Of a stretch of DNA of 64,000 nucleotides, positions 44,609 through 55,063 are shown piece after piece. This stretch comes from Bradyrhizobium sp. Arg816 (lineage in GTDB: Bacteria > Pseudomonadota > Alphaproteobacteria > Rhizobiales > Xanthobacteraceae), in the NCBI RefSeq assembly GCF_029989365.1, contig NZ_JAPRAQ010000008.1, positions 186,001-250,000 of the forward strand. The letters are read 5' to 3'. The notes beneath the pieces were generated by a model that saw nothing but the letters and a program-made list of their open reading frames with translations, ran no database searches and was not told the origin of the DNA. The translations under genes were made by a program, and so were the position numbers. Positions within the stretch are counted from its first letter, which is position 1. Each line of letters begins with the position of its first letter.

Positions 44609-45448
44609 CTATTCCGTGGGCCGATTGCGCTGGCGATCACTGTAAAGCTTCATGATCGCCGCGGCGGTTTCCTCGATCGATCGCCGCGTGACGTCGAGCA
44701 GCGGCCAGTCGTGTTTGGCGCTCAGCTTGCGCGCGAACGCGACCTCGTCGGCGACCGCCTGCCTGTCGGTATAGGTGTCGCCGCTGGAATCGGCACCCAT
44801 CGAGAGCAGGCGGTTCTGGCGCACCTGGATCAGGCGTTCCGGCGTCGCATGCAGGCTCACCACCAGCGGCCGCGTCAGCTTCCCCAACTGCTCCGGCACC
44901 GGAATGCCCGGCACCAGCGGCACGTTGGCGGTACGGATACCGCGATTGGCCAGATAGATCGACGTCGGTGTCTTGGAGGTGCGGGACACACCGACGAGCA
45001 CCACGTCGGCATCGTCGAGGCCTTCGACATGCTGGCCGTCATCGTGGATCATCGTGTAGTTCAGCGCGTCGATGCGCTTGAAATATTCCGCGTTGAGAAC
45101 GTGCTGAGCGCCGACGCGGCCCGTGGTCGCGGCGCCGAGATAGGCTTCGAACAATTGCATCACCGGCCCGATGATCGACAGGCTCGGAACGTTGATCTGC
45201 TTGCACTTGTCCTCGAGCCGGGAGACCAGATCCTTCTCCAGCAGCGTGAACAGCACGATCCCCGGCGCCTCCTCGATCTCGTCGAGCACACGATCGAGCT
45301 GCTTCTGGCTGCGCACCAAGGGATAGACATGCTCGACCGGGGTGACGTTGGCGTACTGCGCCGCGACGGCGCGCGCGACGGTGATCAGCGTCTCACCGGT
45401 GGAGTCGGAGACCAGGTGGAGATGGAAATAATTGTTCGAGGTCGGCAC
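44609..45448 (-). CDS. PEP synthase/PPDK regulatory protein (DUF299)
   Basis: A 279-residue bifunctional kinase/pyrophosphorylase of the PSRP/PDRP family that controls PEP synthase or pyruvate phosphate dikinase. It starts with GTG at 45448. Visible are FHLHLVSDSTGETLITVARAV, VLVGVSRTSKTPTSIYLANRGIRTANVPLVPG (containing the P-loop-like GVSRTSKT) and the C-terminal DVTRRSIEETAAAI. This is the RP001 homologue that flanks the chromosomal origin in many alphaproteobacteria. Confidence 0.93.
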   Translation of the reverse strand: MPTSNNYFHLHLVSDSTGETLITVARAVAAQYANVTPVEHVYPLVRSQKQLDRVLDEIEEAPGIVLFTLLEKDLVSRLEDKCKQINVPSLSIIGPVMQLFEAYLGAATTGRVGAQHVLNAEYFKRIDALNYTMIHDDGQHVEGLDDADVVLVGVSRTSKTPTSIYLANRGIRTANVPLVPGIPVPEQLGKLTRPLVVSLHATPERLIQVRQNRLLSMGADSSGDTYTDRQAVADEVAFARKLSAKHDWPLLDVTRRSIEETAAAIMKLYSDRQRNRPTE

Positions 45449-45907
45449 AAAAGCCCTTTGTATGGAGGCGGTGTGGTTTGTGGATTTCTGTGGACCTTAA
45501 CCCCTCGGAAAGGGTTGTGCGACACCAGGGACGGGACAAGTGCCAATTTTCTTCACACCACTGCCCATCGGAACAAGTTCGGCGCCCTGCCGAGAGGGGA
45601 ACGGGATTGCGCGGACAACTCCCTTGATAAGCTGCCGACAGAAGCGCGCAAGCCTTTGAAGCTGGCCGACTTATCGGAAGCCGCCGGAAGCGTCAGGGAT
45701 ATGTTGATGGATGTGAACAAGCGCGCGTGAACGTGCGGACGGAATTGTGTGAGTCCAATTCACGGTCACATAGACTCAAACCTTAAGAATCTAAGATTCT
45801 AGTTTTAAGGAAGGCCCTATGGACGGATAAGTGTGCAGGGTGAGACCTTAACGAGTTCTTACTATCCCCAGCGTTCCCTGCGCTGGACAGAAAGCCGGGC
45901 GCAGAAA
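45449..45907. other. Candidate chromosomal replication origin (oriC) region
   Basis: A gene-less 459 bases between the leftward DUF299 gene and rightward hemJ. Known alphaproteobacterial origins lie next to the DUF299 (RP001) gene. Two DnaA-like boxes match 8 of 9 consensus bases (TTCTTCACA at 45549-45557 and TGTGAACAA at 45712-45720); TGTGGATTT and TGTGGACCT at 45479-45497 are weaker. Four GANTC sites crowd 45751-45799, and CCTTAA at 45781 mirrors TTAAGG at 45805. Most genes on the two sides diverge from here. hemE, often the other flank, is absent, so the call is tentative. Confidence 0.45.
45751..45799. promoter_or_regulatory. Cluster of four GANTC (CcrM) methylation sites
   Basis: GAGTC at 45751, GACTC at 45773, GAATC at 45787 and GATTC at 45795. 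The last two form the palindrome AGAATCT-A-AGATTCT. A GANTC is expected about once per 256 bases in random sequence, and less often in GC-rich DNA, so four in 49 bases is a strong excess. Likely a cell-cycle-responsive element of the origin or of hemJ. Confidence 0.7.
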
Positions 45908-46342
45908 ATGTTCGAAGACGTCTATCTCTGGATCAAGGCGCTGCATGTGATCGCCGTCATCTCCTGGATGGCGGGCATGCTCTATCTGCCACGGCTGTTC
46001 GTTTATCACTCCGAGGCCGAGATCGGCTCGAAGCAGTCGGAAACGTTCAAGGTGATGGAACGCCGGCTGCTCAAGGCGATCATCAACCCTGCCATGATCG
46101 TCACATGGCTTGCCGGGCTCTATCTCGCCTGGTCCGGCCACTGGTTCTCGTTCGGCTGGCTGCACGTAAAACTGGCACTGGTCCTGGCGATGTCTGGGGT
46201 CCACGGCTTTTTTTCACGCTGGTGCAAGGATTTCGCCGCCGACCGGCGTTCGCGTAGCCAGAAATTCTATCGAATTATCAACGAGGTGCCGACTGCGCTG
46301 ATGATTTTGATCGTCATCATGGTGATCGTGAAGCCGTTCTAG
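45908..46342 (+). CDS. hemJ: Protoporphyrinogen IX oxidase HemJ
   Basis: A 144-residue membrane protein with four helices. From the ATG at 45908 it reads MFEDVYLWIKALHVIAVISWMAGMLYLPRLFVYH, with the conserved His of the first helix and the WxAGxxYLPRLFVYH motif of HemJ, which oxidises protoporphyrinogen IX in heme synthesis. A longer frame from a GTG at 45833 adds 25 residues that do not look like HemJ. The gene lies just before rho, as in many alphaproteobacteria. Confidence 0.92.
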   Translation: MFEDVYLWIKALHVIAVISWMAGMLYLPRLFVYHSEAEIGSKQSETFKVMERRLLKAIINPAMIVTWLAGLYLAWSGHWFSFGWLHVKLALVLAMSGVHGFFSRWCKDFAADRRSRSQKFYRIINEVPTALMILIVIMVIVKPF

Positions 46343-46376
46343 GCAAGGCTAGCGATGAATCGCTCAGCGCTTCGGC

Positions 46377-46405
46377 TTGCGGAGTGGGAAGCGATTTTCT
46401 ATATT
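46377..46405 (+). promoter_or_regulatory. Sigma-70 type promoter of rho
   Basis: TTGCGG at 46377-46382 and TATATT at 46400-46405 are separated by exactly 17 bases. It stands 185 bases before the rho ATG, leaving a long leader, as is usual for rho, which often controls its own expression there. Confidence 0.6.
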
Positions 46406-46589
46406 AGCGATATCCCACCCAACGCAGGCGGATGTGGTTTTGTCTGAGCTTTCCAGAGGCCGGACACCGCATCAGGTTTGAAGCCTCATCGGCACTCTCC
46501 TTGCCAGACCTGCGGACCTTACCTTCTCACGTCCGCATTTCCGAGCCTCCTCGCACCCCCTCCCAAGGTTACCCCACAGGACCACCCCA

Positions 46590-47855
<1,266 letters not shown>

Positions 47856-47877
47856 GTGCGATGCAGCATGAGATCAG

Positions 47878-47904
47878 AGGGCGCCTTCGGGCGCCCTTTT
47901 TCTT
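47878..47904 (+). terminator. Rho-independent terminator after rho
   Basis: AGGGCGCC at 47878-47885 pairs perfectly with GGCGCCCT at 47890-47897 around a TTCG tetraloop, followed by TTTTCTTTT. This is a textbook intrinsic terminator 23 bases after the rho stop codon. Confidence 0.92.
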
Positions 47905-48171
47905 TTGTGCGGCATTGCTGCGGAAGAAGTGCAGCATAACGATGGAAGCAGGGAAAAGCCGGGATTTCTGGAAGTTGTTGATATATTTACGTAATGCTCG
48001 ACTTTGGCTAACTATTTGATGCCGGAGCGCGGCTACTTCTGCAGCAAAGGGCTGCGCCGCATATTGCGGCGCAATATGGCGGTTGCTGCGGGCCGGAGCG
48101 CGGCAAAAGGGGGCGTCGGCATCGCGAGAACGGGCCGTTTGCCTTTTCCCCGCCAGCTGGACAAATAGGCC
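47905..48171. other. rho-mnmE intergenic region with a palindrome inside direct repeats
   Basis: Past the rho terminator, an AT-rich patch (TTGATATATTTACG near 47978) may be the mnmE promoter. The 13-base unit GCCGGAGCGCGGC occurs at 48021-48033 and again at 48092-48104. Between the two is a near-palindrome (CCGCATATTGC at 48057-48067, GCAATATGGCGG at 48071-48082). Confidence 0.5.
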
Positions 48172-49530
48172 ATGCATCCGCGAGACCAGACCATCTTTGC
48201 GCTGTCGTCCGGCCGTGCGCCGAGCGCGATCGCCGTGGTGCGGGTCTCCGGATCGCAGGCCGGCCTGGTCCTGACGAGGCTCGCGGGCAAGCCGCCGGCG
48301 CCGAGACAGGCCAGCCGCCGGTTGCTCCGCGATGGCGCGGGCCAGCCGCTCGACGACGCGGTCGTGCTCTGGTTTCCGGGGCCGGCCAGCGCGACCGGCG
48401 AGGACGTCGCCGAATTTCACGTCCATGGCGGCCGCGCGGTACTCGCGACACTCCTCGCTGCGATTTCTTATATTCCGAATACACGCGCAGCCGAGCCCGG
48501 CGAGTTCACGCGGCGCGCCTTCGAGAACGGCAAGCTCGATCTCACCGAAGCCGAGGGCCTCGACGATCTCATCCATGCCGATACCGATCGCCAGCGCCGC
48601 CAGGCCCTGCGCCAGTTGCAAGGCCTGCTCGGCGATCGCGCGCGCGATTGGCGTGAGCGCATCATTGAGGCGTCGGCGCTGATCGAGGCCGGCATCGATT
48701 TTTCCGACGAGGGCGATGTGCCGGCCGAGCTGAGGGCGCCGGCGGTGAAAGCGATCAAAGCGCTGCATGACGAAATCGCAGAAGTCCTTGCGGCACAGGG
48801 ACATTCTGAGCGCCTGCGTGACGGCCTGGTCGTCGCGATCGCCGGCGAGCCGAATGTCGGCAAGTCGACGCTGATGAATCAACTGGCGCGCCGCGAGGTC
48901 GCGATCGTCTCGCCGCACGCCGGCACCACGCGCGACGTGATCGAGGTGCAGCTCGATCTCGATGGCTACCCGGTCACGGTGATCGATACGGCTGGCATCC
49001 GCGAGACCGACGATCCCGTGGAACAGGAAGGCGTGCGGCGGGCGCGAGCGCGAGCCGAAGATGCCGACCTCGTGCTGTGGTTGGTGGACGGTGGGCGCGC
49101 CGTCGATCCGGGCACGATGCAATCGCTGATGAAGTCCGGCCCCGGGCATGATCAATCGAGCGGCTCGGTCTGGATCGTCCGCAACAAGATCGATCTGGGC
49201 GAGGCGGGGGAAGTCGGGCGGCGCGGCGAGTTCGGGATCTCCGCGAGCCGGGGGGACGGCGTTCCCGACCTGATCGATGCTCTGGTGAAATTCGCCGCCG
49301 AGTTTTTCGCGACGACCGAGGGCGCATTGGTGACCCGGGCCCGCCAGCGAGATCTGTTGCGCCGGGCGTCAGACAGCTTGCGCCGGAGCCTGGAGCTTGT
49401 AGAAGACGGCGAAGAGCTTGCCGCCGAAGAGCTGCGTGCTGCGGCCTATGCCTTGGGTCGCCTGTTGGGTCGGGTCGACGTCGAGGACGTCCTCGGGGCC
49501 ATCTTCCAAAAATTCTGCATCGGAAAGTAG
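48172..49530 (+). CDS. mnmE: tRNA uridine-5-carboxymethylaminomethyl GTPase MnmE (TrmE)
   Basis: A 452-residue GTPase that, with MnmG, modifies U34 of tRNAs. The N-terminal formyl-THF domain opens MHPRDQTIFALSSGRAPSAIAVVRVSG. The G domain within the helical region has G1 GEPNVGKST (residues 225-233), G2 GTTRD, G3 DTAGIRETDD and an NKID motif. It ends FQKFCIGK with the catalytic Cys of the CIGK tail. The partner gene mnmG is about 700 bases downstream. Confidence 0.97.
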   Translation: MHPRDQTIFALSSGRAPSAIAVVRVSGSQAGLVLTRLAGKPPAPRQASRRLLRDGAGQPLDDAVVLWFPGPASATGEDVAEFHVHGGRAVLATLLAAISYIPNTRAAEPGEFTRRAFENGKLDLTEAEGLDDLIHADTDRQRRQALRQLQGLLGDRARDWRERIIEASALIEAGIDFSDEGDVPAELRAPAVKAIKALHDEIAEVLAAQGHSERLRDGLVVAIAGEPNVGKSTLMNQLARREVAIVSPHAGTTRDVIEVQLDLDGYPVTVIDTAGIRETDDPVEQEGVRRARARAEDADLVLWLVDGGRAVDPGTMQSLMKSGPGHDQSSGSVWIVRNKIDLGEAGEVGRRGEFGISASRGDGVPDLIDALVKFAAEFFATTEGALVTRARQRDLLRRASDSLRRSLELVEDGEELAAEELRAAAYALGRLLGRVDVEDVLGAIFQKFCIGK

Positions 49531-49574
49531 GAATAGTTCTTCATTGTAGAACTAGCGCTTGCTCCAATTCTTGC

Positions 49575-49588
49575 GTTTCACGCGAAAC
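49575..49588. other. Degenerate parS-like site (GTTTCACGCGAAAC)
   Basis: Differs from the core GTTTCACGTGAAAC at one central base (T to C). Confidence 0.55.
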
Positions 49589-49612
49589 AGCAGCGGGATG
49601 GGGTTCCGGTCC

Positions 49613-49626
49613 GTTTCACGTGGAAC
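49613..49626. other. Degenerate parS-like site (GTTTCACGTGGAAC)
   Basis: Differs from the core at one base (A to G) in the right arm, breaking the palindrome. Confidence 0.5.
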
Positions 49627-49637
49627 GCGTGCAGTTT

Positions 49638-49727
49638 CGTAGCCCAGATGAAGCGAAGCGCAATCCGGGGACGGGCTCCCAGCCGGAACACCTTTCCCGG
49701 ATTTCGCGGTCCTCCATCCGGGCTACG
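49638..49727. repeat. Dispersed palindrome, family A copy 3 (diverged)
   Basis: CGTAGCCCAGATGAAGCGAAGCG on the left and CATCCGGGCTACG on the right; more mismatches than the copies at 14820 and 18790. It lies between two degenerate parS sites. Confidence 0.75.
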
Positions 49728-49738
49728 AGCTACCTGCT

Positions 49739-49751
49739 GTTTCACTGAAAC
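49739..49751. other. parS-like site with a one-base central deletion (GTTTCACTGAAAC)
   Basis: Both half-sites are intact but one central base is missing, so the arms are one position closer than in the 14-base core. Confidence 0.45.
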
Positions 49752-49773
49752 AGGTGGTGGGCGCTTCCGGCCT

Positions 49774-49787
49774 GTTTCACGTGAAAC
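49774..49787. other. parS site 1 (GTTTCACGTGAAAC)
   Basis: Exact 14-base core of the ParB-binding centromere site found in most bacteria, in context cctGTTTCACGTGAAACgcg. Its binder should be the ParB encoded at 53939-54826. Confidence 0.92.
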
Positions 49788-49891
49788 GCGAGCGGCCCTC
49801 ATTACGGCTTCTGGGCCCGCAGATTTGGGCGGGAGTTTCGATTTCGCTGCTCAAGCGGTCTTGGCTGTGAACGACACTCGGCCCCCAATCC

Positions 49892-49979
49892 CGTCATTGC
49901 GAGGAGCCCTTGCGACGAAGCAATCCAGACTGCCTCCACAGAGGGATTCTGGATTGCTTCGCTCCGCTCGCAATGACGG
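49892..49979. repeat. Dispersed palindrome, family C copy 1 (CGTCATTGCGAG)
   Basis: CGTCATTGCGAGGAGC on the left, CGCTCGCAATGACGG on the right, with inner GAAGCAATCCAGA and GGATTGCTTCG arms. Related copies are at 54982-55063 and 63189-63268. Confidence 0.85.
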
Positions 49980-50065
49980 AGCATGCCGATCGCTTGTGCC
50001 TTCTCTACCCCGTCCAGAGCCGTGCGAGATCTCGCCAGGAGTTCTCTCCTGGTTAGACCCATCTT

Positions 50066-50079
50066 GTTTCACGTGAAAC
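50066..50079. other. parS site 2 (GTTTCACGTGAAAC)
   Basis: Exact core, here with the full 16-base consensus TGTTTCACGTGAAACA except that it is read ttGTTTCACGTGAAACAg: both flanking T and A are present. Confidence 0.95.
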
Positions 50080-50154
50080 AGCAGTCCGCTCAATGCTCTT
50101 TCTACTGTGCATGGGGTTGTTTTCGCGAAAATGCGCATTGCCGCTGGCCGCCCC

Positions 50155-50168
50155 GTTTCACGTGAAAC
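50155..50168. other. parS site 3 (GTTTCACGTGAAAC)
   Basis: Exact core, 59 bases before the mnmG start codon, in context cccGTTTCACGTGAAACaac. Confidence 0.93.
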
Positions 50169-50226
50169 AACGGCTTCACCCAGTTTCCACTTCCGGCTTC
50201 TCCGCCGCTGCGATAGAAGTCCGCCC

Positions 50227-52107
<1,881 letters not shown>

Positions 52108-52109
52108 GC

Positions 52110-52123
52110 GTTTCACGTGAAAC
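52110..52123. other. parS site 4 (GTTTCACGTGAAAC), overlapping the rsmG start codon
   Basis: Exact core two bases after the mnmG stop. The GTG in its centre (52117-52119) is the only usual start codon in the rsmG frame before the conserved domain. Confidence 0.93.
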
Positions 52124-52884
52124 AGCGCGGGCCGGGCGGCAGATCGTCATCAGGGAAACCATCGGCGGGCGAGGGCGCGAGTCGCCGATCCGAGCCGACG
52201 CCGATCAAGCCGAAGATTGATAAGGCCAGCGCCAACGATCGGTCGCTGGACGCGATCATCGCTGCGGACAAGCTCGCGGCGCTCAGGCTCGCCCCCGTTT
52301 CACGTGAAACCGAGGAACGGCTCGATCGCTATATCGCGCTGCTCCGCGAATGGCAGGCCAAGACCAATCTGGTCGCGCCCTCGACCCTGCCGCAGCTCTG
52401 GACCCGGCACATCGCCGACTCGCTCCAGCTCGTCGATCTCGCCCCTTCGGCCAAACGCTGGGCCGACCTCGGCAGCGGCGGCGGCTTTCCCGGAATCGTC
52501 CTTGCCTGTGCCATGGCCGGGACGCCGGGCGCGAGCGTCCACCTCGTCGAGCGAATCGCCAAGAAGGCCGCCTTTTTGCGCGAAGCGGTCCGCGTCACCA
52601 CATCTCCGGGGGTCGTACATCTCGCTGAGATCGGGGATAATGTGGATAGAATCACCGGCCCCGTCGATTGCGTCACCGCGCGTGCGCTGGCTCCGCTACA
52701 TCAACTCATCGGCTTTGCGGAGCCGCTGATGCGCGAGGGTGCAAAGGCGTTATTTCCGAAGGGTCAAGATGTAGAGGCTGAATTGACCGAAGCCGCTAAG
52801 TATTGGAATATCCGACCGCAGCTTCACCAAAGCCGTACCGGCGACGGTTGGATCGTCGAGCTGACGTCGGTCGAGCGGCGCTAA
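52117..52884 (+). CDS. rsmG: 16S rRNA (guanine527-N7)-methyltransferase RsmG (GidB)
   Basis: A 255-residue SAM methyltransferase acting on G527 of 16S rRNA; loss gives low-level streptomycin resistance in other bacteria. The GidB core starts near residue 55: RLDRYIALLREWQAKTNLV, then WTRHIADSLQLV, the SAM motif WADLGSGGGFPGIVLA, and VDCVTARALAPLHQLIGFAEPLM. The N-terminal 50 residues are Ser/Gly/Lys-rich and not seen in shorter homologues. The only usual start codon for the frame is the GTG inside parS 4; a CTG at about residue 44 would remove the tail. A second parS is read as VSRET at residues 61-65. Confidence 0.9.
   Translation: MKQRGPGGRSSSGKPSAGEGASRRSEPTPIKPKIDKASANDRSLDAIIAADKLAALRLAPVSRETEERLDRYIALLREWQAKTNLVAPSTLPQLWTRHIADSLQLVDLAPSAKRWADLGSGGGFPGIVLACAMAGTPGASVHLVERIAKKAAFLREAVRVTTSPGVVHLAEIGDNVDRITGPVDCVTARALAPLHQLIGFAEPLMREGAKALFPKGQDVEAELTEAAKYWNIRPQLHQSRTGDGWIVELTSVERR
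52297..52310. other. parS site 5 (GTTTCACGTGAAAC), inside the rsmG coding sequence
   Basis: Exact core translated as V-S-R-E-T in the rsmG frame, just before the conserved GidB domain. It is the rightmost parS found, about 600 bases before parA. Confidence 0.94.
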
Positions 52885-52914
52885 GGCGTTCAGGGGTCGA
52901 GTGGGGAATTTGCG

Positions 52915-53799
52915 ATGAGCGTGATTGACGAACCGCAGCAAGAACAGACCGTCGAAGAACAGGCCACCCAAGAACAGGCTGCTGAGGTCCCGCAGGGCCA
53001 CCCGCGCATTCTCGCGCTGGCGAATCAGAAGGGCGGCGTGGGAAAAACAACCACAGCGATCAATCTTGGCACGGCACTCGCTGCGATCGGCGAGCGCGTC
53101 CTGATCGTCGATCTCGATCCGCAGGGCAACGCCTCGACCGGCCTCGGCATCGACCGCCGCAATCGCTCCTGCTCGACCTATGACGTGCTGATCGGTGAAG
53201 CCCCTCTGCGTGAAGCCTTAGTGTCGACCGCGGTGCCGCGGCTGCACATCGCACCCTCGACCATGGACCTCTCCGGCCTCGAGCTCGAGCTCGGCACCAC
53301 GCCCGGCCGCGCCTTCAAGCTGCGCGACGCCATCGGCGCGCTCAACAACAATGTCTCGCCGGACGCCGATTACACCTATGTGCTGATCGACTGCCCGCCG
53401 TCGCTCAACCTGCTCACGGTGAACGCGATGGCGGCCTCCGATGCGATCCTGGTGCCGCTCCAGTGCGAGTTCTTCGCGCTCGAAGGTCTGTCGCAATTGC
53501 TCCAGACGGTGGAGCAGGTGCGCTCGACGCTCAATCCGAACCTGTCGATCCACGGCATCGTGCTGACCATGTTCGACTCGCGCAACAACCTCTCGAACCA
53601 GGTCGTCGCCGACGTCCGTCAGTTCATGGGCGAGAAGGTCTACAAGACCATGATCCCGCGCAACGTGCGCATCTCGGAAGCGCCGTCTTACGGCAAGCCG
53701 GTCCTGGTCTACGATCTCAAATGCGTCGGCAGCGAAGCGTATCTGCGGCTCGCCACCGAAGTGATCCAGCGCGAGCGCGAGCTGCGCACCACGCATTGA
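52915..53799 (+). CDS. parA: Chromosome partition ATPase ParA
   Basis: A 294-residue Walker-type ATPase. A Gln/Glu-rich 28-residue N terminus leads into ILALANQKGGVGKTTTAINLGTALAAIGERVLIVDLDPQGNASTGLG, with deviant Walker A KGGVGKTT and the DxDPQGN motif. Next come YVLIDCPPSLNLLTVNAMAASD and the C-terminal IPRNVRISEAPSYGKPV, diagnostic of chromosomal ParA/Soj. It moves ParB-bound origins. It follows rsmG by 30 bases. Confidence 0.97.
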   Translation: MSVIDEPQQEQTVEEQATQEQAAEVPQGHPRILALANQKGGVGKTTTAINLGTALAAIGERVLIVDLDPQGNASTGLGIDRRNRSCSTYDVLIGEAPLREALVSTAVPRLHIAPSTMDLSGLELELGTTPGRAFKLRDAIGALNNNVSPDADYTYVLIDCPPSLNLLTVNAMAASDAILVPLQCEFFALEGLSQLLQTVEQVRSTLNPNLSIHGIVLTMFDSRNNLSNQVVADVRQFMGEKVYKTMIPRNVRISEAPSYGKPVLVYDLKCVGSEAYLRLATEVIQRERELRTTH

Positions 53800-53805
53800 C
53801 ACTGC

Positions 53806-53887
53806 CGTAGGGTGGGCAAAGGCGTCTTCGCCGTGCCACCATCTTCCGCGCAAACTGGTGGGCACGCTTCGCTTTGCCCACCCTACG
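53806..53887. repeat. Dispersed palindrome, family D copy 2, between parA and parB
   Basis: CCGTAGGGTGGGCAAAGGCG on the left and TTCGCTTTGCCCACCCTACG on the right, with an inner CCACCATC/ACTGGTGGG stem. It begins six bases after the parA stop. It may lower parB relative to parA or end transcripts. Confidence 0.85.
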
Positions 53888-53938
53888 ATTCGAAATTCAG
53901 TTCTGGAGTGTTGCACCGTGAATCCAAGGGAGCTGGCG

Positions 53939-54826
53939 ATGGCCGACGAAGCGCGTTCGCGACTGGGTCGGGGTCTTGCGAGTCTGATCGGTGATGTCGG
54001 CGGCGAGGCTCAGCATGTCGATCGTCCGCGCGCGCAGCGCAAGGTGCCGATCGAATTCATCAAGCCCAATCCGCGCAACCCGCGCCGCGCCTTTTCGGAA
54101 ACGGAGCTCAAGGAGCTCTCGGATTCGATCAGGCAGCACGGCGTGATCCAGCCGATCGTCGTGCGTCCGGTGAAGGGCGCGCAGGATCGCTTCGAGATCA
54201 TCGCCGGCGAACGGCGCTGGCGCGCATCGCAAATGGCCGGCCTGCATGAAGTGCCGATCGTCCCGGTCGACATCAGCGACAGCGATGCGCTGGAGTTCGC
54301 GATCGTCGAGAACGTGCAGCGCGAAGACCTCAACCCGATGGAAGAGGCACTGGGCTATCACGCGCTCGCCAACGAGTTCAAACGCAGCCAGGACGACATC
54401 GCAAAGGTCGTGGGCAAGAGCCGCAGCCATATCGCCAACATGATGCGGCTGACGAAACTGCCGGCCGAAGTGCAGGCCTTGATCACGAGCGGCGAGCTGA
54501 CCGCCGGCCACGCCCGCGCGCTGATCGGCGTGCCCGATCCGCTCGCATCAGCCAGGCGCATTGTCGCGGAAGGCCTCAACGTCCGCCAGGCCGAGGCGCT
54601 CGCGCATGAAGAGGGTGTGCCGGAGCGCAAGCCGCAGAAGGCGCGCAGCACCGGGGGCAAGGAAAAAGACCCCGACACGATCGATCTCGAAAAGCGCGTC
54701 AGCGATGCGCTCGGCCTCAAGGTCACGGTCAATCACCGCGACCCCGGCGGCTCCGTCCAGATCAACTACCGCAACCTCGATCAGCTCGACGAGGTGATGA
54801 AGCGGCTTGCGAAGGGCGCGCTGTAG
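53939..54826 (+). CDS. parB: Chromosome partition protein ParB
   Basis: A 295-residue CTP-dependent clamp that loads at parS. The ATG at 53939 gives MADEARSRLGRGLASLIGDV (with the conserved LGRGLxxLI ParA-interacting tip) after AAGGGAG; a GTG at 53918 would add seven residues. Then come IPIEFIKPNPRNPRR-type sequence, the CTP-binding GERRWRASQ, VENVQREDLNPMEEALGYH, the helix-turn-helix KVVGKSRSHIANMMRLTKLP and a C-terminal dimer domain. Five exact parS sites lie within 4.2 kb upstream. Confidence 0.97.
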   Translation: MADEARSRLGRGLASLIGDVGGEAQHVDRPRAQRKVPIEFIKPNPRNPRRAFSETELKELSDSIRQHGVIQPIVVRPVKGAQDRFEIIAGERRWRASQMAGLHEVPIVPVDISDSDALEFAIVENVQREDLNPMEEALGYHALANEFKRSQDDIAKVVGKSRSHIANMMRLTKLPAEVQALITSGELTAGHARALIGVPDPLASARRIVAEGLNVRQAEALAHEEGVPERKPQKARSTGGKEKDPDTIDLEKRVSDALGLKVTVNHRDPGGSVQINYRNLDQLDEVMKRLAKGAL

Positions 54827-54848
54827 ACGTCATTCACAGTCTGTCTCC

Positions 54849-54944
54849 CTCACCCTGAGGAGCCGCGAAGCGGCGTCTCGAAGGGCGAGGGCCCGGGCCT
54901 TCATCCTTCGAGACGCGCGCAAGGCGCGCTCCTCAGGATGAGGA
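54849..54944. repeat. Dispersed palindrome, family B copy 2
   Basis: CTCACCCTGAGGAGCCGCG on the left and GCGCTCCTCAGGATGAGGA on the right, with inner GGCGTCTCGAAGG/CCTTCGAGACGC arms shared with the copy at 18903. It follows parB in a convergent junction. Confidence 0.85.
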
Positions 54945-54981
54945 ATTATCACCGTCATTGCGGCGCGCAACTCTCTCCACA

Positions 54982-55063
54982 CGTCATTGCAAGCGAAGCA
55001 ATCCAGGATCTTTCCGCGGAGGGACTCTGGATTGCTTCGTCGCTTGCGCTCCTCGCAATGACG
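54982..55063. repeat. Dispersed palindrome, family C copy 2, nested in a second pair of arms
   Basis: CGTCATTGCAAGCGAAGCAATCC on the left and GGATTGCTTCGTCGC...GCAATGACG on the right. Outside it, CCGTCATTGCGGCGC near 54952 and CGCTCGCAATGACGGG near 55078 form an outer pair of the same arms. Confidence 0.82.

Larger units (their letters stand above)
49531..50226. other. parS-bearing intergenic region between mnmE and mnmG
   Basis: Nearly 700 bases without a gene, long for this genome. It holds three exact parS cores (49774, 50066, 50155), three decayed ones (49575, 49613, 49739), one family A palindrome (49638-49727), one family C palindrome (49892-49979) and a TTTTCGCGAAAA palindrome at 50120-50131. 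It is the main centromere-like part of the window. Confidence 0.8.

Noticed and set aside
50107..50226. N-terminal extension of mnmG through a parS site
   Set aside because: The 40 extra residues are unlike MnmG, whose FAD motif starts right after the ATG at 50227.
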